This document shows positions 17,355 to 25,972 of a stretch of 53,671 bases of DNA, piece by piece (within the stretch, counting starts at the first letter, position 1; every line of letters starts with the position of its first letter). The notes beneath the pieces are model-generated. The model was given only the letters and a program-made list of their open reading frames with translations. It searched no databases and was not told the origin of the DNA. Location of the stretch: contig JBFMDN010000037.1 in assembly GCA_040753915.1 (NCBI GenBank), positions 1 through 53,671 on the forward strand, in the 5' to 3' direction. The stretch is from JBFMDN01 sp040753915 (lineage in GTDB: Bacteria > Desulfobacterota > Desulfomonilia > Desulfomonilales > Desulfomonilaceae). A program made the translations under genes and the position numbers.

Positions 17355-18698
17355 CTAGGCAATGGATTCCACGAGCCTTCGGATGCGTGCCCGCAGTCCC
17401 CCGAGAAATTGAGCATCTACGCCGGGCTCAGCCGCTGCCAACAGGGTGCAATTGTGAAAGAGGGGCTCTCGATCGATGGGATATTTTGCAGCTTCGAGGG
17501 CCTTCGGCCACAGTGCGGTTCCTGGTATGGGGGAATATTCGGCCAATTTGGGGTAGGCTCCTGCCTCGAGGCAGCGTTCGACGTCTTGTTCGATCTGTTG
17601 CCGCGATTGGCCTGGTACGCCCACAAGAAGGTAAGCGCCAATCTGATCCGTCCTGAATCCCGCGTCCTTGAGATGCCGGACCGCGGTAGTCACGGCCTGA
17701 AAGCTCACTTTCTTTCCCGTTTGCTCGTGAAAGGTATCCGAGGAGCTCTCCACCCCGAGCCTGATTGTTTCAAATCCGGCCTTTTTCATGGCACGCGCGA
17801 CCCGAGCGTCAATGGCTGCGGCGTGGAGTCCGTTCGGAGTGTGCCATCGCATTCCAGGTGCTTGCTCTGCCGCGGCTTCCAGGATCGGGATGGCATGGGA
17901 TGGGGCGTCCACCAGGAATGCATCATCGTAGAGGGCTATATCCCGGACTCCGAATTTCACGCGCGCGGAATGTATCTCCTCTATCACGTCGGGCACGGCG
18001 CGGCGCAGGAAGCTGGGAACGAGCTTGCCGGACGCACAATAGGTACACCGCATGGGACAGCCACGGGAGGTCAGGAGGGGAAGAAAGCGGATATGTTCCA
18101 TGAGGTCAAGCTCAGGGGTCAGCGCGAGGTGTGGAACAGCGGACCGACCGTTCAACCTCTTACGAGTGTGCCGGAAAAGAGCCTTTGCAAGTGCCGTTTC
18201 TCCGGGACCCGTGATCACCTCGTCTGCCGCAATGTGCCGGCGAGCGTGCTCGGGAATGAGCGACGCGTACACTCCTCCGAGGAGGACGGGCACGCCAGGG
18301 AAAATTTCGCGGACAAGGTCAACCGCCTCCCGGACTCCTGGATACCAGTAAGTCATCATACTGCTGACGAGAACGGCTTCAGGCCTGGCCAGGGATGACA
18401 AATCCGCGGCGATGAGGTGCGGATGAACCCCGTAGCGACTGTACGTTCGAGCAACATCTGCCAGGGCCGGAGGCTTTGGTATGGGGGTGCGCGCGAACCG
18501 GCCGTGGGTTTGGTCTCGCACTTTGACGGGCTCCATCAGGTGGTGACTGGTGCTCAGGCAGTCCACGAGGACGGGGTCCCAGCCCCCAACGCGCAACAGC
18601 TTCCCGAGCACGAGCAGCCCCATGGGCCGTGCCCACAGGTCATACGCAGCGAAATCATGGATCCAGGGATTGAGGAGAAGAATGCGTGGCCGTTTCAT
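17355..18698 (-). CDS. B12-binding-domain radical SAM protein (447 aa)
   Basis: The start is ATG 18698 (MKRPRILLLNPWIHDF); longer reading upstream would run antisense into ybaB and is rejected. The N-terminal 180 residues have the pattern of the cobalamin-binding domain (ILLGGVYASLIPEH, DEVITGPGE). The radical SAM cluster motif is SRGCPMRCTYCASG near residue 210, followed by DDAFLVDAPSH, IRLGVESSSD and GVPGQSRQQIEQDV, as in methyl- or methylthio-transferase-like enzymes and unknown B12 radical SAM proteins. The substrate is not evident. It is separated from the Hdr locus by 265 bases on the same strand and is divergent from ybaB-recR. No good Shine-Dalgarno site is seen at this ATG. Confidence 0.85.
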   Translation of the reverse strand: MKRPRILLLNPWIHDFAAYDLWARPMGLLVLGKLLRVGGWDPVLVDCLSTSHHLMEPVKVRDQTHGRFARTPIPKPPALADVARTYSRYGVHPHLIAADLSSLARPEAVLVSSMMTYWYPGVREAVDLVREIFPGVPVLLGGVYASLIPEHARRHIAADEVITGPGETALAKALFRHTRKRLNGRSAVPHLALTPELDLMEHIRFLPLLTSRGCPMRCTYCASGKLVPSFLRRAVPDVIEEIHSARVKFGVRDIALYDDAFLVDAPSHAIPILEAAAEQAPGMRWHTPNGLHAAAIDARVARAMKKAGFETIRLGVESSSDTFHEQTGKKVSFQAVTTAVRHLKDAGFRTDQIGAYLLVGVPGQSRQQIEQDVERCLEAGAYPKLAEYSPIPGTALWPKALEAAKYPIDREPLFHNCTLLAAAEPGVDAQFLGGLRARIRRLVESIA

Positions 18699-19025
18699 CC
18701 TGACATTGTCCGTCCGACAAATTTCTGATACGGTAGACCGGCCTCCTTCCGATAAGTCACCGCAAGCACAACAGAGTATGAGGCTCTTTCGGTCGTCTTG
18801 CTTGGCCGCGATCGCTGGGTGCTCCTTGACTCGCTCCATTTGTACCAGAACCTTTCGGTCCACGGAATAGGTGGCACACGCACAATGACTACCCGCTGTT
18901 TTACGTCGTACTGCACTTGACACCAGCCAGGAGGGGCGCAAAATGGTCGAGGGGATCGAGCGCTTTGTTCGGGTGTGAGTCTCGGCTTCACCCGTCTCAC
19001 GGTCTACCGAGAAGGGGATGCACGC

Positions 19026-19343
19026 ATGTTTAACATAAAGGATATATTGCAGCAGGCGCAGGGCGTCCAGCAACGGATCGCTGCCATGCAGGAGGAGCTT
19101 GCGGAGAAGGTCGTAACAGGCTACGCCGGCGGAGACATGGTGAAGGTGGAAGCCAACGGGGCCCAAGAGATCCTTTCTGTCCACATTGAGGATGAGCTCC
19201 TCGGATCGGACGACAAGGAGCTTCTGCAAGAGCTCATCGCTGCAGCGGTGAACGACGCGCTCACTAAATCTCGTGAGCTGGTTACAGAGGAGCTCGGCAA
19301 GATTGCCGGGGGGCTTCCTATCCCGGGTCTCATGGGCAGATGA
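19026..19343 (+). CDS. ybaB: YbaB/EbfC nucleoid-associated protein
   Basis: 105 residues from ATG 19026, preceded by GAAGGGGAT. The sequence MFNIKDILQQAQGVQQRIAAM, then GDMVKVEANG, DDKELLQELIAAAVNDAL and a Gly-rich tail GLPIPGLMGR is the classic YbaB fold, a dimeric DNA-binding protein. Its stop overlaps the recR start (ATGA), the common ybaB-recR arrangement. dnaX, often upstream in other bacteria, is absent here. High confidence in family, role only as general nucleoid binding. Confidence 0.95.
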   Translation: MFNIKDILQQAQGVQQRIAAMQEELAEKVVTGYAGGDMVKVEANGAQEILSVHIEDELLGSDDKELLQELIAAAVNDALTKSRELVTEELGKIAGGLPIPGLMGR

Positions 19344-19930
19344 TAGGACCGCTGGAATCGCTCATTCAGATTTTGCGCAAGCTCCCTGGCGTGGGGGAGA
19401 AGACCGCGACCCGGTATGCTTTTCACATCCTCAACGCGGATCCTGAAGAGATCCAGGCCCTCGTCAAAGCAATCATGGAGGTTAAGCAGAAGCTTCGCCT
19501 CTGTTCACAGTGCTACAATCTCACAGACACGGACCCCTGTCGGATCTGCTCCGATCCCAAGCGAGACGCATCCACGATCTGTGTAGTGGAGGCCCCCCTC
19601 GATCTCATTGCGGTAGAGAAGTCAGGTCTCTTCAGAGGACGCTATCATGTGCTACACGGGGCGCTGTCGCCTCTCGACGCGATACTCCCTGAAGACATTC
19701 GGTTGGGTGAGCTGGTTCTCCGAGTGGCCGAGCAGGACATCAGGGAGATCATCCTGGCACTCAACCCGACGGTCGAAGGAGAAGCTACTGCGGCCTACAT
19801 TCATGAGCGGCTCCAAGATACGGGGGTTACTATCTCCCGCATTGCGTATGGGATTCCCGTGGGCAGCTCCCTGGAATACACGGACCCTCTGACCCTCAGC
19901 AAGGCACTGGAGAACAGAAAGAGGCTGTGA
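19340..19930 (+). CDS. recR: Recombination mediator RecR
   Basis: 196 residues. The N-terminal helix-hairpin-helix LPGVGEKTATRYAFHIL is followed by a four-Cys zinc motif, CSQCYNLTDTDPCRIC near 55-70. A Toprim domain comes next (ICVVEAPLDLIAVEKSG; ALNPTVEGEATAAYI), ending in R-I-A-Y-GIPVGSSLEYTD near the C-terminus. RecR works with RecO (or RecF) to load RecA on gapped DNA. It is translationally coupled to ybaB. Length is normal and all motifs are intact. Confidence 0.97.
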   Translation: MIGPLESLIQILRKLPGVGEKTATRYAFHILNADPEEIQALVKAIMEVKQKLRLCSQCYNLTDTDPCRICSDPKRDASTICVVEAPLDLIAVEKSGLFRGRYHVLHGALSPLDAILPEDIRLGELVLRVAEQDIREIILALNPTVEGEATAAYIHERLQDTGVTISRIAYGIPVGSSLEYTDPLTLSKALENRKRL

Positions 19931-20092
19931 CCGGACGAGGTTTCGCAGTATTCCGTTTGTCCCAAGGCATTCCTGCTATCTTGCTGAAAAACATTGCTCA
20001 GAGGGCCTTTTTTCATTAAATGGGCTGGACTCTGCTGCCGATGCGAGAATATTCGCTCTCGGTAAATCTGAACCTCTGGCAACAGCATTATC

Positions 20093-20368
20093 TTACTTTA
20101 CAATTGTTTTTGCGTGTAGTACGGTCGCGATACGATTATCAGAGCCCTTTCGGGCGGGAGGATGGCGGTCGCCAGGCGGCTGTTGTTGCCTGTCGTCAAG
20201 AAGAGCATCGCCGATTTTGAGGGGTCCGTTCACCTTGGGACAGGGTCCCGCCTTCACATGAAAAAGCACTGGTTCTCGAGTGCAGAAGCCCAGAAACTGC
20301 GGACCCGATTCCCAATCTCTGCCGATCCGCTCCACGGGGCTCACTTCAACCAATAATTGTTTTGACAT
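20093..20368 (-). CDS. Doubtful small hypothetical protein (91 aa)
   Basis: An open frame from ATG 20368 (MSKQLLVEVSPVERIGRDW) with AGAGGTG about nine bases upstream. The product is rich in Pro, Arg and Lys with two Cys and has no recognised domain. The opposite strand also has a short open frame at 20162-20356. It fills most of the 535-base space between recR and the YeiH gene. Coding status is uncertain; codon use is not clearly that of the neighbours. Confidence 0.25.
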   Translation of the reverse strand: MSKQLLVEVSPVERIGRDWESGPQFLGFCTREPVLFHVKAGPCPKVNGPLKIGDALLDDRQQQPPGDRHPPARKGSDNRIATVLHAKTIVK

Positions 20369-20465
20369 GGCCGGTAACACCTCTCATGTCTGTGAGGTTC
20401 TGTCCCGGATGCGACATTGCATGACGCTACTCATTAACGTTCTGTCTATCAGGAGGTAAGGCTGA

Positions 20466-22001
20466 ATGGCAAACCAGGCAAGTGGTTGGTCGGTCTTATG
20501 GAAAAACGAAGAGTGGCTTGCGGTGTGGATAGGCTTTCTGATTATCATCGTCACTCTTCTAGGAGTCAAGGTTTCAATACCCAAGTACAAATGGACCACT
20601 GAGGGTGAGTTCAAATCGTTTGCGTCGAAAGCTGCTCCTCAATTGGGCCACGTGGCGGCAGCAGCAGGACAAAAGGGGGAGCAAGACCTTCAGAAGCAGG
20701 TCCTTGCACTCAAAGCAGCCCTGGATAAACTCGATCGAAAAGCGGCGGCCGCTGAGGCCAAAAAGCTCGATGGGGTCATAAAGGCCGCCAAGGATAAGGA
20801 CCTGCAAAAGAGCACACAGCGCCTGAACAAGGAGATCAGCTCAGCCGCCGGGAACACCGTGGGCAAAGTCTTTGCACCTGGCAACATCCTGGACGCAATC
20901 ATCATTGGCGTGGCGGCGTTTTTTCTCAGCATCATCGCCATGGCGCTCTTAGGACACAATGTTGGATGGTTCATAACTGGCTTTCCCATCGTGTATGTCA
21001 TCACCTGGCTTGCGCTCATTCTGGCGGGGAATCACACGATCAATCTGTACGGGCTCGAATATGTCCTATGGTGTCTGTTTCTCGGTCTGTTCATCAGTAA
21101 CGTCATAGGGATTCCCGAGTGGCTCAAGCCGGCAGTGCAGACGGAATTCTACATAAAGGTGGGACTCGTGATTCTGGGGACGCGCATCCTGTTTTGGGAG
21201 ATCCTCGAGGCGGGCGCGCTGGGAATGATTCAGGCGCTGCTGGTGGTGGGTGTAGTCTGGTATCTCTGCTTCTGGATCGCACGGAGACTTCAGGTTGACG
21301 AGGAATTCTCTGCCATTCTAGCCAGCGCTGTGTCCATCTGTGGTGTGTCCGCGGCCATTGCCACATCCGGTGCCATTAAGGGAGATCCGAAGAAGCTGAG
21401 TTACACGACGTCGCTGGTCCTTGTGTGCGCAGTGCCGATGATGGTACTGATGCCGATCATCTCCAAGGCAGTGGGGATTCCCGACCCGGTAGCAGGAGCA
21501 TGGCTCGGAGGGACGCTTGACACCAGCGGATCGGTAGTTGCCGCTGGAGAGTTGATCAGCGAAACCGCGATGAAAGTGGGCGTCATAGTCAAAATGTCCC
21601 AAAACGTGCTGATCGGAGTGGCCGCGTTCATTCTCGCTGTTGTGTGGACCTTCAAAGAGGCGGAAAGGACGGGAGCGGAACGTCCCGGAGTCATCGAGAT
21701 CTGGAATCGGTTCCCCAAGTTCGTGCTCGGATTCATTGCTGCGTCGATTCTCTTCTCATTCTTCTTGGATCCTAAGACTGTCTCAGCGGTGAAAGGGCAA
21801 CTGACTGGAATCGGCACAACCTGGTTCGCTCTTGCCTTTACGTCGATCGGCCTGGAGACCAACTTCCGCGAGCTCACGACACTCGGCGGAGGGCGCCCTG
21901 CTGCGGCTTTCCTTTTGGCGCAAGGATTCAACATTCTCTGGACTCTTCTCCTGGCATTTCTCATCTTCGGCGGTATTCTTTTCGTTGCACCGACGTTCTA
22001 G
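20466..22001 (+). CDS. YeiH/UPF0324-family membrane protein (putative sulfate/anion exporter)
   Basis: 511 residues from ATG 20466 with a strong AGGAGGTAAGG site. After one N-terminal membrane segment (WIGFLIIIVTLLGVKV) comes a soluble Lys/Ala/Gln-rich stretch, about residues 40-130, likely helical. The YeiH core follows with about ten hydrophobic segments and the family blocks GLEYVLWCLFLGLFISN, KVGLVILGTRILF, SAVSICGVSAAIATSGAI, GGTLDTSGSVVAAG and GIGTTWFALAFTSIGLETNF. The family is annotated as putative sulfate exporter on limited evidence. Typical members are about 340-350 residues; the extra ~130 residues at the N-terminus are unusual. A hairpin follows the stop. Confidence 0.87.
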   Translation: MANQASGWSVLWKNEEWLAVWIGFLIIIVTLLGVKVSIPKYKWTTEGEFKSFASKAAPQLGHVAAAAGQKGEQDLQKQVLALKAALDKLDRKAAAAEAKKLDGVIKAAKDKDLQKSTQRLNKEISSAAGNTVGKVFAPGNILDAIIIGVAAFFLSIIAMALLGHNVGWFITGFPIVYVITWLALILAGNHTINLYGLEYVLWCLFLGLFISNVIGIPEWLKPAVQTEFYIKVGLVILGTRILFWEILEAGALGMIQALLVVGVVWYLCFWIARRLQVDEEFSAILASAVSICGVSAAIATSGAIKGDPKKLSYTTSLVLVCAVPMMVLMPIISKAVGIPDPVAGAWLGGTLDTSGSVVAAGELISETAMKVGVIVKMSQNVLIGVAAFILAVVWTFKEAERTGAERPGVIEIWNRFPKFVLGFIAASILFSFFLDPKTVSAVKGQLTGIGTTWFALAFTSIGLETNFRELTTLGGGRPAAAFLLAQGFNILWTLLLAFLIFGGILFVAPTF

Positions 22002-22040
22002 CCCGAGCGGGCAAGAGCGCTCGGTCGGCAATCCGCACAA

Positions 22041-22065
22041 CCAGGGGCCCGCACACGGCCCCTGG
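22041..22065 (+). terminator. Hairpin after the YeiH gene
   Basis: CCAGGGGCC-CGCACAC-GGCCCCTGG is a perfect 9-bp stem about 40 bases past the stop codon. Only CTCTTAG follows, so it is not a classic U-tract terminator. Confidence 0.55.
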
Positions 22066-22212
22066 CTCTTAGATGGCTCATCTCTTGAGCATTATTGGCG
22101 TGCTCCCCTAGTGCCTGGTCTTGCTTTGCCCCGGCAAGATGGATAAGGTGTTGTTACTGGTCTGGCATATGATTGAGTCCAGGCCTTCCAACACTCTGAG
22201 ATCACGTTGATA

Positions 22213-24099
22213 ATGACCCCCTATTCCTTTGCCGGAAAACATACGCTCATCACCGGCGCGAGCGGTGGGTTGGGATCGGCGCTGGCGAGGCGATTGGCGG
22301 GCACGGGCGCGCGTCTCATCGTTACGTCGAGATCCATGACGGCCTTGAACGAGCTTATCGCCTCGTTACCCGCATCAACCGACGTTATCCCGATCACGGC
22401 CGATCTTTCCATTCCCGGAGAAGCCGATGCCCTGGCTCGCAAGGCCCTGGAAGCTTTGGGCCATGTTGATGTGATATTCAACAACGCGGGAATCGGGTAC
22501 TTCGCGTTAATGGAGGAAGCAACGGACGAAAACATACGATACCTGTTCGAAGTGAACACATTTGCTCCTCTAGCCCTGATCAAGGCACTTATCCCCTCGA
22601 TGAGGAAACGGGGCCACGGGAGGATAGTAAACGTCGTTTCAGCAGCAGGTCGGGTCCCGATTCCGAGCGTCGGCGTGTACGGTGGAAGCAAATCCGCTCT
22701 CGCGGTAATGACGAATACAATGCGGCTCGAAGTGGCCCCCTGGGGGATCGACATCATAAATGTTTATCCGGGCACCATAGACTCCTCCTTCGAAGAAAAT
22801 GCCCTTCGGGAAAACGACCGCCAGGGGTTGTGTCCGACTGACCGTTGCGGAGACCCCAAGATCCAGATCGCAGACCAAGTGGTCGAGGCAGCATGCGGTC
22901 CGCCGGGTGAAGTCTGGCTGGAACGTCCTGGAAAGTGGCTCTCCGCCGCAGCCCTCATCTGGCCGAAATTCGTTGACTCACGCCTGCAGAGAATTCGCGA
23001 CAAAGTGGTGCGAAAGAAATCCCTGAAGGCGAAGCGTTGGCGCCTATTGCAGGTCGAATCTGCCCTGGCATGCAACCTCAGGTGCATCATGTGCCCCTGG
23101 ATCGAATTCCGTGCCCAAGCTCCTCACCGTGGTCTCATGCCTCAGGAAGTGTGGGACGCGATACGACCACACCTTTCGCAGGTCAGGACCGTCGATTTTA
23201 CGGGCGGAGGTGAGCCGCTCCTCCAGCCGAGGCTGGCTGAATGGATGGCCGAAGCCAAGTCTGAAGGATGTGAGACGGGAATCCTCACCAACGGCCTCCT
23301 CTTGAACAAAGAAATGGCAGAAAAGCTCCTTTCCGCGGGTATGGACTGGCTGTGCGTATCTATCGATGCCGCCACCCAGGACCTTTACGAAAAGATTCGG
23401 CGAGGGTCGAATTTCGACACTGTGTGCTCGAACCTCGCTCGCATAGGAGAAATGCGCTCCGGCAAGCTCCCGAAGACCATGATCAATTTCGTCATCATGC
23501 ACATGAACGCACATCAGGTGGAAGACATGGTCAGACTCGCCGCCACGTTGGGCGTAGATCAGGTCAATTTCAAACAGTGCGATGTGATTCGAGGCGACCA
23601 CGGCAAAGGTTTCGGGGTGATCAGGCTTGAGGAGAGCGACCAGGTGCGCGGCCTGAAAAGGGCACTTGCGCGAGCCAGGGGTCTCGCGAAGAAGTTGCGC
23701 ATTGAGATCACGGAATTCCCGTTTGTCCCCACGGAACAGCCGGTCTGCGATCAGGATCCCAGGAATTCCATGTTTGTTCGTTTTGACGGGACTGTGGCGC
23801 CGTGCATAAACCTTGCGCTAGGGGGGCCTACCACGTTCCTAGGTACAGACGTCGTCATGCCCACAGTGCATTACGGGAGGATTCCGGAAAATGATCTTCT
23901 GGAGCTCTGGGAATGTGAAACGTGCACATTCTATCGCACGCGTTTCCAGGATCGGGTACGCGTGTACGAGGACGTATTCATGCGAAGGCTTACGGGAGGC
24001 TCGGGAGGAAACCAAGACAAGGTGCAACAGGAAGCGGTGCGAGCCATGCTCGAGGCCCCCGAGGGTTGCAAAGTGTGCCACTACCTGTACGACGTGTGA
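22213..24099 (+). CDS. Fusion of short-chain dehydrogenase and radical SAM/SPASM-like protein (628 aa)
   Basis: The start is ATG 22213 (TTG at 22207 is possible). Residues 1-260 form an SDR: TLITGASGGLGSAL near 11, NNAGIGYFAL near 90, Ser143 in VVSAAGR and the catalytic Y156-GGSK160, then YPGTIDSSF. From about 275 there is a radical SAM domain with CNLRCIMC (Cys287, 291, 294), DFTGGGEPLLQPRL, GILTNGLLLN and SIDAATQDLYEKIRRG. Later cysteines (PVCDQD, VAPCINLAL, ECETCTFY, GCKVCHY) suggest auxiliary clusters of SPASM/twitch type. Both halves look catalytically complete. The reading frame runs through the joint without a stop, so this is a real fusion unless a sequencing error joined two genes. 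Its 3' end overlaps the convergent TraB-like gene by 19 bases. Substrate unknown. Confidence 0.87.
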   Translation: MTPYSFAGKHTLITGASGGLGSALARRLAGTGARLIVTSRSMTALNELIASLPASTDVIPITADLSIPGEADALARKALEALGHVDVIFNNAGIGYFALMEEATDENIRYLFEVNTFAPLALIKALIPSMRKRGHGRIVNVVSAAGRVPIPSVGVYGGSKSALAVMTNTMRLEVAPWGIDIINVYPGTIDSSFEENALRENDRQGLCPTDRCGDPKIQIADQVVEAACGPPGEVWLERPGKWLSAAALIWPKFVDSRLQRIRDKVVRKKSLKAKRWRLLQVESALACNLRCIMCPWIEFRAQAPHRGLMPQEVWDAIRPHLSQVRTVDFTGGGEPLLQPRLAEWMAEAKSEGCETGILTNGLLLNKEMAEKLLSAGMDWLCVSIDAATQDLYEKIRRGSNFDTVCSNLARIGEMRSGKLPKTMINFVIMHMNAHQVEDMVRLAATLGVDQVNFKQCDVIRGDHGKGFGVIRLEESDQVRGLKRALARARGLAKKLRIEITEFPFVPTEQPVCDQDPRNSMFVRFDGTVAPCINLALGGPTTFLGTDVVMPTVHYGRIPENDLLELWECETCTFYRTRFQDRVRVYEDVFMRRLTGGSGGNQDKVQQEAVRAMLEAPEGCKVCHYLYDV

Positions 24100-24929
24100 G
24101 AGTGGCCGTATCGCGTCAACTCGTAGCCTTTGGAGACCAGTAAACCGCTGATGCCGACAATGTGTGGTACTCCTACACAGACCACGGCGTTGCCGCGGTC
24201 GAGGTGTCCAAGCATCCGCTCGAAGAGAATCCGATCGCGACGGTCGATAACCGAGGGATTACGAGTGGGAAACCCGTACGGATTTGACGCAATCTTGTCC
24301 AGGTTCCCACTGAGATACCACCGTACGAAATCGCTCGTATATTTCTTCCAGTAAGTCACGCGTTTGAGAAATTCTATGATCTGTTGCCGATCGATTGTGT
24401 CGAGGACCTCAATCTGTTCTTCGATGGTCTCGAGAGGAACAATGCGTCTGTCCAGGGCCTTTGCGATCTCAAACGCTTCCATATCAACCGAATGCTTCCA
24501 TCGCAGGGTTTCCAGAAAGGTCGAGTAGATGGTGAAAAAAGCCATCCACGGCTTCATTCCCTTGACCAATTCTGAAAGAGAGCTCTGAGTTGCGCGGAGG
24601 ATGAGCTCGTGGAAAGGAGACTCTTTACTGAGGTTTGGTGAGACTGTACGTGCCAGGCTCGAGATCGTGGCGGCATCTAACTCCTGTAGCAGGCTCCAAT
24701 TTCGGTCCGCCGTGTATCCCGCCTCTACCACCCTCCGCATGCTGGCCTCGTCGAGGGGGCCCTCGAAAATGCATGTTTCAGCTTTTTCAATTAACCGCGT
24801 GAGCGAAGCCTTGAAACTGTGAGGAAAAAAGTGGGCTGTGCCCACAAGATAAGAGACGAGACCCCCCTTCCTGGCCTGCCACACCATCTTGAGCTTTTTT
24901 TCTTGGAACAATCCGAAGAGCATGTCCAC
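24081..24929 (-). CDS. TraB/GumN-family protein (282 aa)
   Basis: From ATG 24929 (MDMLFGLFQEKKLKMVWQ). The family block LVGTAHFFPHSF (G-x-x-H) near residue 28 is followed by IFEGPLDEASM. Late in the protein come RRDRILFERMLGHLDRGNAVVCVGVPHIVGISGLL and the final Y-E-L-x-R-Y, typical of TraB/GumN, a Tiki-like fold that may be a metalloprotease or erythromycin-esterase-like hydrolase. Activity is unproven for most members. No signal peptide is seen. It lies 3 bases downstream of the adjacent GNAT-like gene (24933), so the two are probably co-transcribed. Confidence 0.75.
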   Translation of the reverse strand: MDMLFGLFQEKKLKMVWQARKGGLVSYLVGTAHFFPHSFKASLTRLIEKAETCIFEGPLDEASMRRVVEAGYTADRNWSLLQELDAATISSLARTVSPNLSKESPFHELILRATQSSLSELVKGMKPWMAFFTIYSTFLETLRWKHSVDMEAFEIAKALDRRIVPLETIEEQIEVLDTIDRQQIIEFLKRVTYWKKYTSDFVRWYLSGNLDKIASNPYGFPTRNPSVIDRRDRILFERMLGHLDRGNAVVCVGVPHIVGISGLLVSKGYELTRYGHSHTSYR

Positions 24930-24932
24930 CCC

Positions 24933-25784
24933 TTATCTCTTCGTCGTGTACGCGAGGAGTGTCTCCACAAAAGAAGGTTTTCTCACGGCAATCACGCACA
25001 TTTCATAGGGCAAGGTTGGGATTCCCCCCCACTTATTCTTGAAACCGCGAATTCCCTCGTTCACTCCCAGGCCGAGATGGATGTACGGTTTGTTACATTC
25101 CTGGGTCACATCGATCATTTCCTTGAAGAGCAGGTCGGGCGCTCCGGGCACCTGGTGTTTCTTCGAGTGGGCGCCTATGACGTACGTGGAGAAATTCTTA
25201 GCAGATAGATCGACCACGGAGAAGGCTGCAAGCTTTCGGTCCGCTCGCCAGGCGTTCAGAACGATCGCACGGTCGGAGTGCCCCACATAATTGGGCATGC
25301 GGAAAAGAAGCTCTCGGACACGTGGATGAGGCTTGACTCGTTTCACGAATTCCTCGGTCAGTTCCCAGTGGTCCGAAGTGAAGAGCGCGGCACGCTCTAC
25401 AACACAATTCTCCCGCGCCTTTCTCACTGCTCTCTTCACGTTAGACCTGTACCGAACTTTTCCCAATTCCAGTACGAAGTAAAAATCACTTTCTCGCTCG
25501 ATGCACGAGGACCCGTACGAAGGAGGTATTTCGGGCGCGATGAAGGAAATGCGCCGCGGAGAGAATTCCCTCGCTACCCGGTCCAGAATCGCTTCCATCA
25601 GGTGAACGGCAAACGGTCGCTCGAGAGGGTATCCGACCACGATCATGAAGTCGTCCTTCCGGCAGCAGAAGAAGTCCTCCACGAGATATGGCTCTCCTCC
25701 CGAAACCCGCGTCATGAGACCGACGAGGTGCTCGGGCACGTAGGCACGGGTCAGAATATGCTCTTGTTGGGCACTCGTGAGCAT
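24933..25784 (-). CDS. GNAT-like hypothetical protein, paralogue A (283 aa)
   Basis: From ATG 25784 (MLTSAQQEHILTRAYVPEHLV). The C-terminal 100 residues have the outline of a GNAT/FemAB-like acyltransferase: KLAAFSVVDLSAKNFSTY, VPGAPDLLFKEMID, YIHLGLGVNEGIRGFKNKWGG. The protein is a full-length relative of the gene on the other strand at 25973; shared blocks are MLTS-x(5)-Y-VPEHL, VPG-x-x-DLL-x-x-EM, LGLG-x(4)-G-x-x-x-FK-x-KWG. Function unknown; an aminoacyl or acyl transfer role is only a fold-level guess. It is transcribed with the TraB-like gene, away from its paralogue. Confidence 0.65.
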   Translation of the reverse strand: MLTSAQQEHILTRAYVPEHLVGLMTRVSGGEPYLVEDFFCCRKDDFMIVVGYPLERPFAVHLMEAILDRVAREFSPRRISFIAPEIPPSYGSSCIERESDFYFVLELGKVRYRSNVKRAVRKARENCVVERAALFTSDHWELTEEFVKRVKPHPRVRELLFRMPNYVGHSDRAIVLNAWRADRKLAAFSVVDLSAKNFSTYVIGAHSKKHQVPGAPDLLFKEMIDVTQECNKPYIHLGLGVNEGIRGFKNKWGGIPTLPYEMCVIAVRKPSFVETLLAYTTKR

Positions 25785-25972
25785 GCGACCGGCTTTCCGT
25801 TCACGAACGCGTCTATATTATGCTCACCCCGCAAAAGGCCCGGGAACGGCACGATTCGGCGGGACCGTCTCACGCTTGAGCCGAGGTGTCAAGCTTCCGA
25901 TTTTTCAAGTTCTCATGGTAACCTTGGTAGACATAACGGTCAACCACTCCCCATGCGGAGGAGGCTAGCGGA

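Noticed and set aside
17409..18398. 329-residue plus-strand open frame
   Set aside because: Antisense to the radical SAM gene, whose CxxxCxxC and cobalamin-domain motifs are clear.
18943..18978. 11-codon leader-like frame (MVEGIERFVRV) with AGGAGG before ybaB
   Set aside because: A good ribosome site but very short and with no attenuator fold seen; could be chance.
19931..20092. Possible terminator after recR (AGGGCCTTTTTTC)
   Set aside because: The T tract is present but no stable stem precedes it.
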